Of a stretch of DNA of 64,000 bases, positions 1 through 12,096 are shown piece by piece. Positions within the stretch are counted from its first letter, which is position 1; each line of letters opens with the position of its first letter. Made by a program: the position numbers and the translations under genes. The notes under the pieces are model-generated. The model was not told the origin of the DNA and ran no database searches. It saw nothing but the letters and a program-made list of their open reading frames with translations. Source of the DNA: CSP1-4 sp963777975 (lineage in GTDB: Bacteria; Chloroflexota; Limnocylindria; Limnocylindrales; CSP1-4); NCBI GenBank assembly GCA_963777975.1, contig CAVZSO010000013.1, forward strand, positions 124,001 to 188,000, given 5' to 3'.

Positions 1-2
1 CC

Positions 3-390
3 GTCGAGGCGACCGAGAACGAGTTGGCCGAGATCGATCTGTTCAAGCCGTACGCCGGCCGGCTCAAGAAGAAGGTCGCCGTGGGCGTGGTCAACCACCG
101 CACGCTGCAGGCCGATATGGCGCCCGTCGTCGCCGCTCGTGTTCGGCGCGCGCTGGAGGTGATCCCGGCCGACAAGCTGATCCTGTCCACCGATTGCGGG
201 TTCGGCAGGCAGGGCTTCAATCGGGTCGTCGCGTTCTACAAGACGACGGCGATCGCGCAGGCGCGGAACATCGTCCTGAGGGAGCTCGGGGTCGAGGAGC
301 GCTACGTGCCCGGCGGCCGACCCGTCCCTGCAGGTCGACGTGCTGCCCGACCACGAGCCGCTGACGCACCTGCCGTCACCCTGGACGTAG
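3..390 (+). CDS. Cobalamin-independent methionine synthase-like protein, C-terminal part (frameshifted)
   Basis: This is the C-terminal end of a MetE/methionine synthase II type TIM barrel, cut by the left edge. Visible family signatures are VGVVNHRTLQ and the zinc-site segment STDCGFGRQG, whose Cys would bind the catalytic zinc, followed by a run reading FYKTTAIAQARNIV. Frame is lost near position 313. Dropping one G there continues as AADPSLQVDVLPDHEPLTHL and ends at a TAG at 388-390. Such stand-alone C-terminal-type proteins transfer methyl groups from folate or other donors to a thiol, but the substrate cannot be assigned from this fragment. Confidence is high for the family and lower for the exact reaction. 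Confidence 0.75.
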
Positions 391-472
391 CGAGCGCGAG
401 CCCACACCGCGACGGGATCCGGTCGGTGTCGAGGGATCGAGGCACTCGCACGAGAGCGAGCTGGGCAAGCAG

Positions 473-988
473 GTGATCCTCCCCAAGATCCGGGATCCGC
501 GATTCATCACCGTGCGGCGCGGCGGGACCCTCCGAGACGACCATCACCGTCTGCTCGCGGTGTGGGCGGCTGACTGTGCTGAGCACGTGCTGCACCATTT
601 CGAGCACGCTCGGCCGAAGGACGACCGCCCACGACTGGCGATCGACCGCGGGCGTGCCTGGGCACGAGGGGAGATCCCATGGGCCGAGGCCCGTACGGCG
701 GCCGGCCATGCCAACGCCGCGGCCAGAGACCTGCGAGGGGCAGCCCGGCATGCCGCATACGCTGCCGGCCAGGCGGCGGCGGTGGGTCATGTGGCGGCCC
801 ACGAGCTCGGCGCCGCGGCCTACGCCATCCGGGCGGCGTGGGCGGCCGCGACCGAAGACGAGCGCGTGGCGGCCGGCCACCTGGAATGCCAGTGGCAGCG
901 CGCCCGGCTGCCCGACCAGATCCGAGAGCTCGTACTCGACGACCAGCTGCTGCGCAACGAGTTGTGCTGGTTTGCGTTCGACTGCTGA
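473..988 (+). CDS. Putative immunity protein (Imm5-like), orphan
   Basis: This is a 171-residue, almost entirely alpha-helical, Ala/Arg-rich protein starting at GTG. The middle (about residues 70-125) is a run of AARDLRGAARHAAYAAGQAAA-type helices, and the C-terminus is the conserved-looking RELVLDDQLLRNELCWFAFDC. It resembles proteins that databases call putative immunity protein (Imm5 type), sometimes mislabelled as exonuclease SbcC. That match is from memory of the family and could not be searched. In polymorphic toxin systems such proteins neutralise a partner toxin, but no toxin, transposase or phage gene is near. Function here is therefore unknown. Confidence 0.6.
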   Translation: MILPKIRDPRFITVRRGGTLRDDHHRLLAVWAADCAEHVLHHFEHARPKDDRPRLAIDRGRAWARGEIPWAEARTAAGHANAAARDLRGAARHAAYAAGQAAAVGHVAAHELGAAAYAIRAAWAAATEDERVAAGHLECQWQRARLPDQIRELVLDDQLLRNELCWFAFDC

Positions 989-1018
989 CGCGGTCCGCCC
1001 GGGGCCAGGCTCTCAGTC

Positions 1019-1609
1019 CTACTCGGGACGGGCCGGCCGGTAGGTCGCGATCATCACCCCCGTGCTCGTCGTCGTCGAGTCGACGAGCCGCAGCGTCGCC
1101 AGGGTCCCGCCATCCGCGAACAGACGGTGTCCCGAACCGAGGACGAGCGGATGGATGAGCAGGATGAACTCGTCGATGAGGGCGTCGGCCATCAACGCCT
1201 GCGCCAGCTTGCCGCTGCCGAGGATCACGAGGTCCTTGCCAGGCCGCTTCCTGAGCCTGGCAACGGCCTGCGCGGCGTCACCGGTGAGCAGCTTCGAGTT
1301 CTTCCACGGAAGGGGCTCGTGGAGGGTCGTCGAGGCGACGTACTTGAGGCTGTTGTCCAGGACCTCGGTGAAGGGGTTGTCCGTCTGTTTTGGCCAGAAG
1401 CCGTGGAAGTCCTCGTAGGTCCGTCGGCCCAGGAGCAGTCCGCCGGTCTTGGTCATGCTTTCCTGGGCGGCCTTGCCGATCGCCGGATCGGCATACGGCA
1501 TCGCCCAGCCGCCGTGCGTGAAGCCGCCACGGCGGTCCTCGTCGGGCCGCCCGGGCGCCTGCATGACCCCGTCCAGGGTCAGGTTCTCGAAAGCGACGAT
1601 CCGGGTCAT
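1019..1609 (-). CDS. Dihydrofolate reductase family protein (RibD C-terminal domain)
   Basis: About 196 residues, starting MTRIVAFENLTLDGVMQAPG, the usual opening of the RibD_C/DHFR-like family (an NADPH-binding Rossmann-like fold). LLLGRRTYEDFHGFWP and the LVILGSGKLAQAL segment are the typical nucleotide-binding and substrate-side motifs. The start at 1609 is chosen because a GAAGGAG site lies about 7 bases upstream; the open frame continues to 1741 but that extension has no family similarity. Members are often annotated as deaminase/reductase without a known substrate. It is a single gene facing its neighbour at 473-988. The general family is secure, the substrate is not. Confidence 0.85.
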   Translation of the reverse strand: MTRIVAFENLTLDGVMQAPGRPDEDRRGGFTHGGWAMPYADPAIGKAAQESMTKTGGLLLGRRTYEDFHGFWPKQTDNPFTEVLDNSLKYVASTTLHEPLPWKNSKLLTGDAAQAVARLRKRPGKDLVILGSGKLAQALMADALIDEFILLIHPLVLGSGHRLFADGGTLATLRLVDSTTTSTGVMIATYRPARPE

Positions 1610-1737
1610 CGAATGACTCCTTCTCTCATCGGCGTGCGTTGAATGCGGGGGTTCAGGATGCTCGCGAATCTGATGACAGCTGCGGCAGGAATGAACGTCG
1701 CGGAGTGGCAAGGACATGGCGACCGTCAGCCGTAGAC

Positions 1738-3200
1738 TCACTTCGCCAGCAGCTCGGGCGTATCCGCCAGCCGGACCGTCACATCGGCCAGGGCCGTCGT
1801 GAGCTGCCGTGCGAGCCCAAGGTCGACGTTCTCCATGTCATCGCACGCCTGGTGGTAACAGGCATCCGCAGGCTGGCCGGCTGTCGCACCGGAGCTCGTG
1901 GCCTGGGCGGTGGTGACGGGCTCACTGGCGCCAGAGAAGAGGCCGCCGATCGGGATGCCGGCCTGGCCGAACGCGACGTGGTCGGAGCTGGCGCCGATGG
2001 CCACGTCGACGGGCACGCCGCCCGCTCGTTCGACGGCCGCGTCCAGGAGGCCCCCGAGCGCCGCCGAGCCCGATGGCGCGTCGGCCTCGTGGTAGACGCC
2101 GGCGTAGCCGTTCGGTGACCCGATCATGTCCGCGTTGAGGTAGGCCACGACGGCTGCCCGCTCCGCGTCAGTAAGGCCGGCGACGTAGTGGCTGGAGCCC
2201 AGCAGGCCGAGCTCCTCGCCGCTCCAGAAGGCCAGCCGCACGGTGGCGCGGGGCCGCGTGCCCTGCAACGCGCGCGCGATCGCCAGCAGGGCCGCGACGC
2301 CGGAGCCATCGTCGTTCAGGCCCGGGCCGTCAAGGACCGAATCGAGATGGGCGCCAAGCATCACGACCGACGATGGCTCGCTTCCGGGCAGCTCCGCGAT
2401 GATCGACCTGGTGGCAGCCTCGGCCGTCCGTCCCGTGGTCGTCACGCGCGCGACTCCGCCTGTCTCGGCGACCGACCGCCAGCGCGTCTGCTGCCCGTCC
2501 GGTGGCGCCGATGGCGGGGATGGTCAGCCCGCCAGGATCGACGAGGGTGGCCCGCGGGGCGGCCCCGCTCAGCGCGCCGCCATAGCCGGCCACGAAGGCG
2601 GCCGCCCCGGCGGCCTGGGCCGCCATGACCTGGTCGCGCCGAAAGCATGGCCCGGGCCGAACGAGGACGACGGCGCCGTCCGGCAGCTCGCCATAATCCG
2701 CCGTTCGGCAGCCCTTGCCGTCGCGGGCCGTAACGCCGGGCCGCCAGTCGAGGGCGACCACCGGTCCGGTCACGTCACCGGCAGGCGCGAAGATCAGCGG
2801 CCGGATGTCGTCGTCGCCGAATCGTTGCCCGCCGGCCTCGAGGCTCGATCCGCCATCGTCGGTGAAGGTCGGCGCGGTGAAGGCATCGTCGCTGACGGTC
2901 CAACCCGACGCGCGCAGGGACGTGGCGACCGCCTCGGCGGCGGCGGCGTAACCCGGTGATCCGAGTGAGCGATACCCGTTCGAGGCGTCGGTGACATCGG
3001 CGAGCATCGCCAATCCCGAGCGCAGCCCGTCCTCCGTGATCGTCGCGCTCGACCGATCGGGCATCGGGCGGCGGCGGTGTCGGGGCGAGGGACGGGGCAG
3101 GGGAGGCGCAGCCGAGCAGCAGCGTGGCGACCAGCAGGGCCGTGGATCGCGCGGCCCATCTGCCGCGATGTGGTGCCCCGATCCGTCGTGGCCGACTCAC
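1738..3200 (-). CDS. M28 family zinc aminopeptidase lipoprotein (two frameshifts)
   Basis: A secreted lipoprotein peptidase. The N-terminus from GTG 3200 has a hydrophobic signal ending in the lipobox LLLGC, followed by a Pro/Ser linker. A PA-like insert region follows, then the M28 catalytic domain. The zinc ligand and catalytic set is visible in order: H in GAHLDSV, D in GLNDDGSG, the EE pair in WSGEELGLLG, D in LNADMIG, and a C-terminal H in CYHQACDD. Frame changes near 3065 and 2450 each need removal of one base. The family removes N-terminal amino acids from peptides outside the membrane. It is divergent from the FAD oxidase at 3336. Confidence 0.85.
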
Positions 3201-3335
3201 GCGCGGCTGCCGTGGCGCCAGCGCGTGGCGTCGCGTCGCGGCGTCGTTCGAGGCTCGGGTCCGCCATCACCGTACGGTAGCGCCGGAAGCCAGCCACGGT
3301 CTGCATGCCGCCGGGCGTGAGTCCAGAATGCGCCG

Positions 3336-4508
3336 ATGCAGGCATCGGCCGACGTCATCATCGTGGGCGCCGGGGTCCAGGGCGCGAGCCTCGCCTTCCA
3401 CCTCGCTCGACGCGGCGCCCGGGTCACCGTGCTCGAGCGCGGCACGGTGGGCGCGGCGGCCACCGGTCGCTCGTCGGGCTTCGTGCGCATGCACTACGAC
3501 CTGGAGAGCGAGTCGCGGCTTGCCTGGGCATCGTTCCCGTACTTCACCGAGTGGCGGGACCGGGTGGGTGCCGGTGATCCGGGCTTCGTGCGCACGGGCT
3601 TCCTCCACCTCGTCCCCGAGACCTTGGCCGCCCACCTCCGCGCCAATGTCGCGATGCAGCAGCGCCTCGGCATCAACACGTCGGTCGTGACGCCCGTCGA
3701 AGTGGGCCGGCTCGTCGCCGGCGCGGTCACAGATGACGTGGCCGTCGGCGCTTACGAGCCGGACTCGGGATATGCCGATCCCTCGGGCACCGCGGCCGGC
3801 TTCATGGCCGCTGCCCGGGCGCATGGGGCCAGCCTCGTGCAGGGCTGCCGGGTCGCCTCGGTGGCTGTCGCCGGCGAGGCGGTGGTCGGCGTCGAGACCG
3901 ACAGCGGCCGCATCGCGGCACCGGTCGTCGTCGACGCCGCCGGCGCCTGGGCACCTGAGCTGGCGGCGTCGGTCGGGCTCGATATCCCGGTCCAGGCCTG
4001 GCGCCACGACACCGCCTACTTCGGCCTGCCGGACGGCCGGGCGACCGACTTTCCCATCGTCATCGACGACGTCAACCAGGTCTACTTCCGGCCCGAAGGC
4101 AGCGAGATGATGCTCGTCGGCCTGGAGGCCGGCAACGAGCTGGGCGGCTCGCCGGATCGACCGATGGCGCCGATGCGCCAGGCGATCGTCGAAGAGATGA
4201 TCGCTCGCCTCTGCGCGCGGGTGCCATGGATGGTCGCCGGCACGCTGCGCACCTCGCACGGCGGCCAGGACGGCATGACCCCCGACCAGCGGCCGATCCT
4301 CGGTCGAGCCGGCCCGGATGGCTTCATCCTCGCCTGTGGCTTCTCGGGTACCGGCTTCAAGACCGCTCCGGCCATCGGCGCCTGCCTGGCCGAGCTCATC
4401 CTCGATGGCCAGGCGACGACCGTCGACATCGGGGCCTATGGCCTCGAACGATTCGCCGAAGGTCGCCTGCTGGTCGGCGAACACGCGTACGGCCATCTCT
4501 GGCGCTGA
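3336..4508 (+). CDS. FAD-dependent amine oxidoreductase (DAO family)
   Basis: A 390-residue, uninterrupted protein of the D-amino-acid/sarcosine oxidase type. Residues 5-35 form the FAD-binding Rossmann turn, GAGVQGASLAFHLARRGARV, with the acidic ERG after the second strand. GRSSGFVRMHY is the second flavin contact, and the C-terminal CGFSGTGFKTAPAIG is the typical closing FAD motif. It resembles the beta subunit of sarcosine oxidase, and therefore probably oxidises a secondary amine or N-methyl amino acid to an imine. A CAGAAT hexamer 6 bases before ATG 3336 suggests a leaderless transcript. The following ABC ATPase starts about 9 bases after its stop. Confidence 0.88.
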   Translation: MQASADVIIVGAGVQGASLAFHLARRGARVTVLERGTVGAAATGRSSGFVRMHYDLESESRLAWASFPYFTEWRDRVGAGDPGFVRTGFLHLVPETLAAHLRANVAMQQRLGINTSVVTPVEVGRLVAGAVTDDVAVGAYEPDSGYADPSGTAAGFMAAARAHGASLVQGCRVASVAVAGEAVVGVETDSGRIAAPVVVDAAGAWAPELAASVGLDIPVQAWRHDTAYFGLPDGRATDFPIVIDDVNQVYFRPEGSEMMLVGLEAGNELGGSPDRPMAPMRQAIVEEMIARLCARVPWMVAGTLRTSHGGQDGMTPDQRPILGRAGPDGFILACGFSGTGFKTAPAIGACLAELILDGQATTVDIGAYGLERFAEGRLLVGEHAYGHLWR

Positions 4509-4516
4509 CGTCCGGC

Positions 4517-5344
4517 GTGACGTCGGGCCAGGCGGTTCGGCGTCGATCCTGGCGTTCTCCGGCGTCGGCGTGCGGCGACAGGGGAGCGCCATCCTGTCCG
4601 CTGTCGACTGGACCGTCGAGGCCGGGACAGCGCTGGGTCGTGCTGGGACCGAACGGCGCCGGCAAGACGACCCTGCTGCGCATCGCCACCGGCTATCTGG
4701 TGCCGTCCGAGGGGGCGGTCGAGCTGCTGTCACGCCGTCTGGGCACGTTCGACGTCCGCGCGGTGCGTGGCCGGATCGGGCTGGCCGGTGCCGCCATCGA
4801 CGCGCTCATCGCCGCGGACCGGACACCGCTCGAGATCGTGGTGACCGGCGCCAGCGGCGCCCTCGACCCGTGGTGGGACCGGTATGCGGCCGATGAGTGG
4901 GTCCGAGCGCGGGCGCTCCTCGAGCGGCTGGGCTGCGGCGCCCTGGTCGAGCGCACGTACGGCAGCCTCTCGAGCGGCGAGCGGCAACGGACGCTCATCG
5001 CCCGAGCCTTGATGCCCGACCCGGACATGCTCGTCCTCGACGAGCCATACGCGGGGCTCGACATCGCCGGTCGCGAGGACCTGATCGCGGCCATCGCCGA
5101 GCTGGCAGCCGGAGATCGACCGGTGGCCATCGTCCTCGTCGTCCATCATCTCGAAGAGATCCCGCCCGGCTTCGACCACGCGCTGTTGCTCTCCGGCGGA
5201 CGGGTCATCGCCGGCGGCGAGATCGACGCCGTCATCGCCTCGTCACCCATCTCGCGTGCCTACGGTCGCCAGCTCGAGGTCGTCCATCAGGACGACCGTT
5301 GGATCGTTCGTCGGGCGTCTCCGCACGCATACTCCGAGCCATGA
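4517..5344 (+). CDS. ABC transporter ATP-binding protein (frameshifted)
   Basis: A single ATPase domain of about 270 residues: Walker A is GPNGAGKTTLL, the ABC signature is SSGERQRTLIARAL, Walker B is MLVLDEPYAGLD, and the switch His is in VVHHLEEIP. The N-terminal strand (AFSGVGVRRQGSAILSAVDW) is in another frame. Removing an extra A near 4627 joins it to RWVVLGPNG. The start is uncertain because the first residues after GTG 4517 may need a further shift. It resembles the ModF/iron-type stand-alone ATPases. No permease lies beside it, so the substrate is unknown. Its stop overlaps the kinase start as ATGA. Confidence 0.8.
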   Translation: MTSGQAVRRRSWRSPASACGDRGAPSCPLSTGPSRPGQRWVVLGPNGAGKTTLLRIATGYLVPSEGAVELLSRRLGTFDVRAVRGRIGLAGAAIDALIAADRTPLEIVVTGASGALDPWWDRYAADEWVRARALLERLGCGALVERTYGSLSSGERQRTLIARALMPDPDMLVLDEPYAGLDIAGREDLIAAIAELAAGDRPVAIVLVVHHLEEIPPGFDHALLLSGGRVIAGGEIDAVIASSPISRAYGRQLEVVHQDDRWIVRRASPHAYSEP

Positions 5345-7997
5345 CGGAGATCGTTCCGGGCACCGTCCTGGCAGGCTATCGACTCGAGCGACTGCTGGGT
5401 CGCGGCGGTATGGGCACGGTCTGGCTGGCGACACAGGAAGCGCTCGAGCGCAAGGTGGCGCTCAAGCTGCTGGCCCCGGAGATCTCCGCCGACCCCAAGT
5501 TCCGCGCCCGGTTCCTGTCCGAATCGCGCCTTGCCGCGTCGATCGACCACCCCAATATCGTGCCCGTCTTCGAAGCCGGCGAGGCCGACGGCGAGCTGTT
5601 CCTGGCCATGCGCTACGTCGAAGGCACCGACCTCGATTCCCTCATCGGCAGCGAGGGGCCCCTCGCTCCAGGCCGGATCGTGGGCCTCCTGGCGGGTATC
5701 GCCGACGCCCTCGATGCCGCCCATGCGCGCGGCCTCGTCCACCGGGACGTCAAGCCCTCCAACATCCTGGTCGCGCCCGGTCAGCGCGGAGAGCACGCAT
5801 ACCTGAGTGACTTCGGACTGACCAAGCGGCTCGGCTCGAGCGACGCCCTGACGCGAACGGGCCAGGTCATCGGCTCGGTCGGCTATCTCGCGCCGGAGGC
5901 CATCGAAGGCGGCTCCGTCGACCATCGAGCGGACATCTACTCGCTCGGCTGCGTGCTCTACGCCGCGCTGTCCGGGCATCCACCCTACGAGCGCGACACC
6001 GATCTGGCCGTCCTCTGGGCGCACGTCAAGGCCGAGCCTCCGACGCTGGCACCCGAGCAGCCGGCACTGGCGCCGCTCGATCCGATCATCGCGCGAGCGC
6101 TGGCCAAGGACCCCGAGGCCCGCTTCGCTTCGGCCGGCGAGCTCATCGATGCCGCGGGTGCGGCGATGGGCGTCGCCGTGCCCCGCGTCGGCGACTCGAC
6201 GCCGCTCGCGATGACCATCGACGCGGCTCCGACCGCTGCCGACCGCGTAGCCGCCACGACCGCCGGTCCGGGTGTCCGCAGCCGCCGGACGATCGGCCTG
6301 GCCACGGCGGCCGTCGTCGGCTTGGTCGTGCTCGGGGCGGTCGCGATCCGTGTCGGGCTGCTCGGCGGTGCGGCGGCATCGAGCCCGAACCCGGGTGCCA
6401 GCGGCAGCATCGGGTCGACGACGGCATCGCCGGCCTCGTCGGCACCGGCCGCGTCGTCAAGCGCGGGTGGCGAGCGGATCCTGTACACCGTCCGAGCGCC
6501 GTACTACTTCGATGCCATCAAGGACTGTGTCACCGACGGCGGGGCCATCGAGACCCCGGGTCGGATCTGGTCGGTCGACCCTGCGACCGGCGAGCAGGTC
6601 CGTGCCCTGCCGCCGTCCGGACGGCTGGAACACCTGCCGGCGTGGGCGCCCGATGGTCGCCGGTTCTACTTCGCGGCGAGCCCGCCCGAATTCGGCGTCG
6701 GCATCTGGCAGGCGTCGTCGACCGGCAGCGGCGCCTCGTCGATCGTATCGACCGACGCGGGAGCTTCGAGCGGGCCGGCGGTGGCCGACGACGGCCGGAT
6801 CGCCTTCCTGGAGAACTTCGACGGGACCGTCGCGATCGCCAACGCCGACGGCACGGGGCAGGTCAAGGTCCCCCTGGCGTTCCCGGTCATCGGCAGCGGC
6901 GAAAAGGGCACCCAGATGGTCGCCAGGAGGGTGACGTGGCTGCCCGACGGCCGCCTGGCCGTGGTCGCTCGGGCCGATGTGCCATCCGATACCAGCGGGC
7001 CGCCGTTGGAGCCTGGTCGCGGGACGATCTGGACCGTGGCCATCGATGGCACCGGGCTGACCCAGCTGCAGGGGCCGATCGACGTGACCTCGGTCGACTG
7101 GTCGCCCGACGGCCGTCGGATCGTCTACAGCGCCGGTTCGGTCGCCGACCACGCACAGGACATCTGGGTCGCCGACGCGGATGGCGGCGATCCGACGCAG
7201 CTGACCGGCAGCGACGGCGATGACGTCGATCCGACCTGGTCGCCCGACGGCCGCCGGATCGCCTTCGCCAGCACGCGGGACGGGAGCTATGAGATCCATG
7301 TCATGAACGCCGACGGCGGCGATCGACAGCGCCTGACGTCGACGCCGCCGCCACAGTTCGCCTGCGCGCCCGCCTGGGGTCGTACCGACGCCCGCCGCAG
7401 CCGAGCCCGGCGCCCTCGCCCGGGGCGCCGAACCTCCTGGAGCGGGGCTGGCTCGACCCAGGGACGTATCGATCGGACGTCTTGCGCCCGAAGGTCGACC
7501 TGACGGTCGGCGAGGGCTGGACGGTCGACGTCCAGGCCACCGATGCCCTCGACCTCTATCGGCCCGGCCTGGACCTCAGCCTCGGCCTGGTCCAGACCGT
7601 CTTTCCCGGCGGCTGCATGATGAACAAGCAGGGCGAGTTCTCGGAGGGAGAGCTGGCGCCCGCGACCGCGCGTGGGTTGATCGAATGGTTCCGGGCCTTG
7701 CCCGGCCTGAAGGTCTCGTCGCCCCAGGCGATCACCGTCGGCGGCGAGCCGGGCCTTCGCGTCGACATCGAGGCCACGTCATCGCCGGCCTGTCACAAGG
7801 GCACGCCCCTCGAGCGGCGCATCGCGCTCTTCCCGCTGGCCGGCGAGAACTCGCAGCTGCGGGTGCCCGGCAAGGCACGCCTGGTCGTGGTCGACGTCCA
7901 TGGCGTTCCACTGACCTTCCTCTACCAGGGCGAGGACCGCCTCTTCGACACGGTCCTCGATCCGATCGTCAAGAGCATCACCTTCCCGACGGAGTAG
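5341..7997 (+). CDS. Transmembrane Ser/Thr protein kinase with TolB-like beta-propeller
   Basis: A PknB/PrkC-type receptor kinase. Residues about 11-275 are the kinase: glycine loop LGRGGMGTVW, lysine in VALKLLAP, catalytic HRDVKPSN, DFGLTK and APEAIEG. A single membrane helix (about residues 318-342) is followed by a low-complexity Ala/Ser linker and an outside domain with repeated WSPDGRRI motifs, typical of TolB/WD40 propellers. Frame is lost near 7380; beyond it a Pro-rich linker (PPQPSPAPSPG) leads into a further domain ending at 7997. I read this as one protein of about 884 residues. The last part could instead be a separate gene. It presumably senses an external or cell-wall signal. 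Confidence 0.85.
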
Positions 7998-8056
7998 CCG
8001 CACCAGACGGCCGGGCTGGCGCCGCGCCGGCCGCCACGTCGGCCGCTCGGCGCCGA

Positions 8057-10812
<2,756 letters not shown>

Positions 10813-10913
10813 CGAGGTGGGCCTCCACATCCCCGGTCACACCTGGTGGCCGGGCTGGGTCGGCGCCTGACGGGGGTGCCCGTCTCGGGTCGAGCGTGCT
10901 GACTGGTCGGTCG

Positions 10914-10919
10914 AGTATA
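10914..10919 (-). promoter_or_regulatory. Candidate -10 element for acnA
   Basis: On the minus strand this reads TATACT, one mismatch from TATAAT, about 100 bases before the acnA start. No good -35 hexamer is visible at the expected distance, so this is a moderate call. Confidence 0.4.
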
Positions 10920-11044
10920 CGCCCGCCTCCGGCAGGGACCTGCCAGATCGTGGCCGGCTGTCACAACTGCCGCCGGTCGGCGTCTCAAGCGCTGGAGGGC
11001 GCGCTTCTTCGGCCGCCCGCCTTGGTCTCGATAGAGGGAGCACG

Positions 11045-12052
11045 GTGATGTCCGGAGTGAGCAGGACCACGGCCCAGCTGGTTGGGATCGTGCTCGTGAT
11101 CGCCGCGTGTTCTGCAACGCCCAGCGTCACCGCGCCTGCGCCGAGCCCGGCCGTTCGTCCCTCGGCGAACTCCTTTCCGACCGCCACCACCGTACCGCCG
11201 TGGGCCACTGCGACACCGGCGATCGCAGTGGGCGAGCCGTCATCGACGCCCCCAGCCGCACCGACCTCGACGGCCCAGCCCGAGCTGACCGCCCCACCCG
11301 TGCCAACGCCACCACCGACGGCGGCCATGACGCTCATCGTCGACGGCCATCGACAGGGGAAGTTTGCGCTCGCCATCGATGCCGGAGACCATCGAGACGT
11401 CAAGGTCGTGCTGAAGCTCGTCAACGTCGAGCGTGCGCGTTGCGTGATCATCCATCGTGTCGTCCCGGACGCCCCTGGCACGACCTCGACGAAGACGCGG
11501 CTCGCGCCAAAGCGGCGCCAGACGGTGGCCCTCATCGATGGCCTGCACACGTTCCGGGCGACCTGTCCGAGTCGGCTCGGCGACTTGCAGGCGCGGGTCA
11601 AGGTCCTGGCGACCGATGGCCAGCCGGAGCTGTGCCAAGACTTCACCTTCGCAGAGGCGCCTGCCTCGGTCGCGTCGCTCGCCGAGTTGAACGCCGGTAT
11701 CGTCGGGACGTGGACGGGCTGTGTGACCACGCCATGGACGCCCTCGTACTACGTGACGGTCAGCTTCCGTTCGGATGGCACCTACAGCGCCATCTCGAGC
11801 GAGGTCCTCGACGGCGTCCCGATGAATGCCATGTACTACGGCATCGAAACGGGATCCCCGGCGAAGCGGTACGAGCTCGACGATCTGCAGGACGATCTCG
11901 AGGGCGTCGGCTGGATCGACATCGACTTCGGGGCTGGCAGCATCGATCGGGACGACCTCCGGGATGTCCGGCTGATGGGCGATCAACTCGAGTTCGAGGT
12001 CATCCATGGCGGCATCTACGGACCGCTGACATTCGAGCTCTACCGCCGATAG
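11045..12052 (+). CDS. Hypothetical lipoprotein
   Basis: A 335-residue secreted lipoprotein with signal VGIVLVIAACS (lipobox IAAC), then a long Thr/Pro/Ala linker to about residue 100. The folded part has Cys residues at RCVIIHR, FRATCPSR, LCQDFTF and TGCVTTP that could form disulfides. The C-terminal section (GTWTGCVTTPW to FELYRR) has the look of a lipocalin-like or META-type beta-barrel that binds a small ligand, but I recognise no family. GGGAG lies 5 bases before GTG 11045; ATG 11048 is an equally good start. Anchored outside the membrane; function unknown. Confidence 0.6.
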   Translation: MMSGVSRTTAQLVGIVLVIAACSATPSVTAPAPSPAVRPSANSFPTATTVPPWATATPAIAVGEPSSTPPAAPTSTAQPELTAPPVPTPPPTAAMTLIVDGHRQGKFALAIDAGDHRDVKVVLKLVNVERARCVIIHRVVPDAPGTTSTKTRLAPKRRQTVALIDGLHTFRATCPSRLGDLQARVKVLATDGQPELCQDFTFAEAPASVASLAELNAGIVGTWTGCVTTPWTPSYYVTVSFRSDGTYSAISSEVLDGVPMNAMYYGIETGSPAKRYELDDLQDDLEGVGWIDIDFGAGSIDRDDLRDVRLMGDQLEFEVIHGGIYGPLTFELYRR

Positions 12053-12083
12053 CGGCGGGCGCGCGAGGCAGCATCGGCCCGGC

Positions 12084-12089
12084 TACCAT
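12084..12089 (+). promoter_or_regulatory. Leaderless-type -10 (TACCAT) before DUF2520 gene
   Basis: TACCAT ends 7 bases before ATG 12097, which would place the transcript start on the start codon. There is no Shine-Dalgarno sequence there. It is one of a set of similar sites in this window. Confidence 0.5.
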
Positions 12090-12096
12090 GCTCGCC

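Noticed and set aside
4226..4630. N-terminal extension of the ABC ATPase from the open frame beginning at 4226
   Set aside because: This part lies inside the FAD oxidase gene and has no ATPase similarity; the true N-terminal strand is found in another frame just before 4627.
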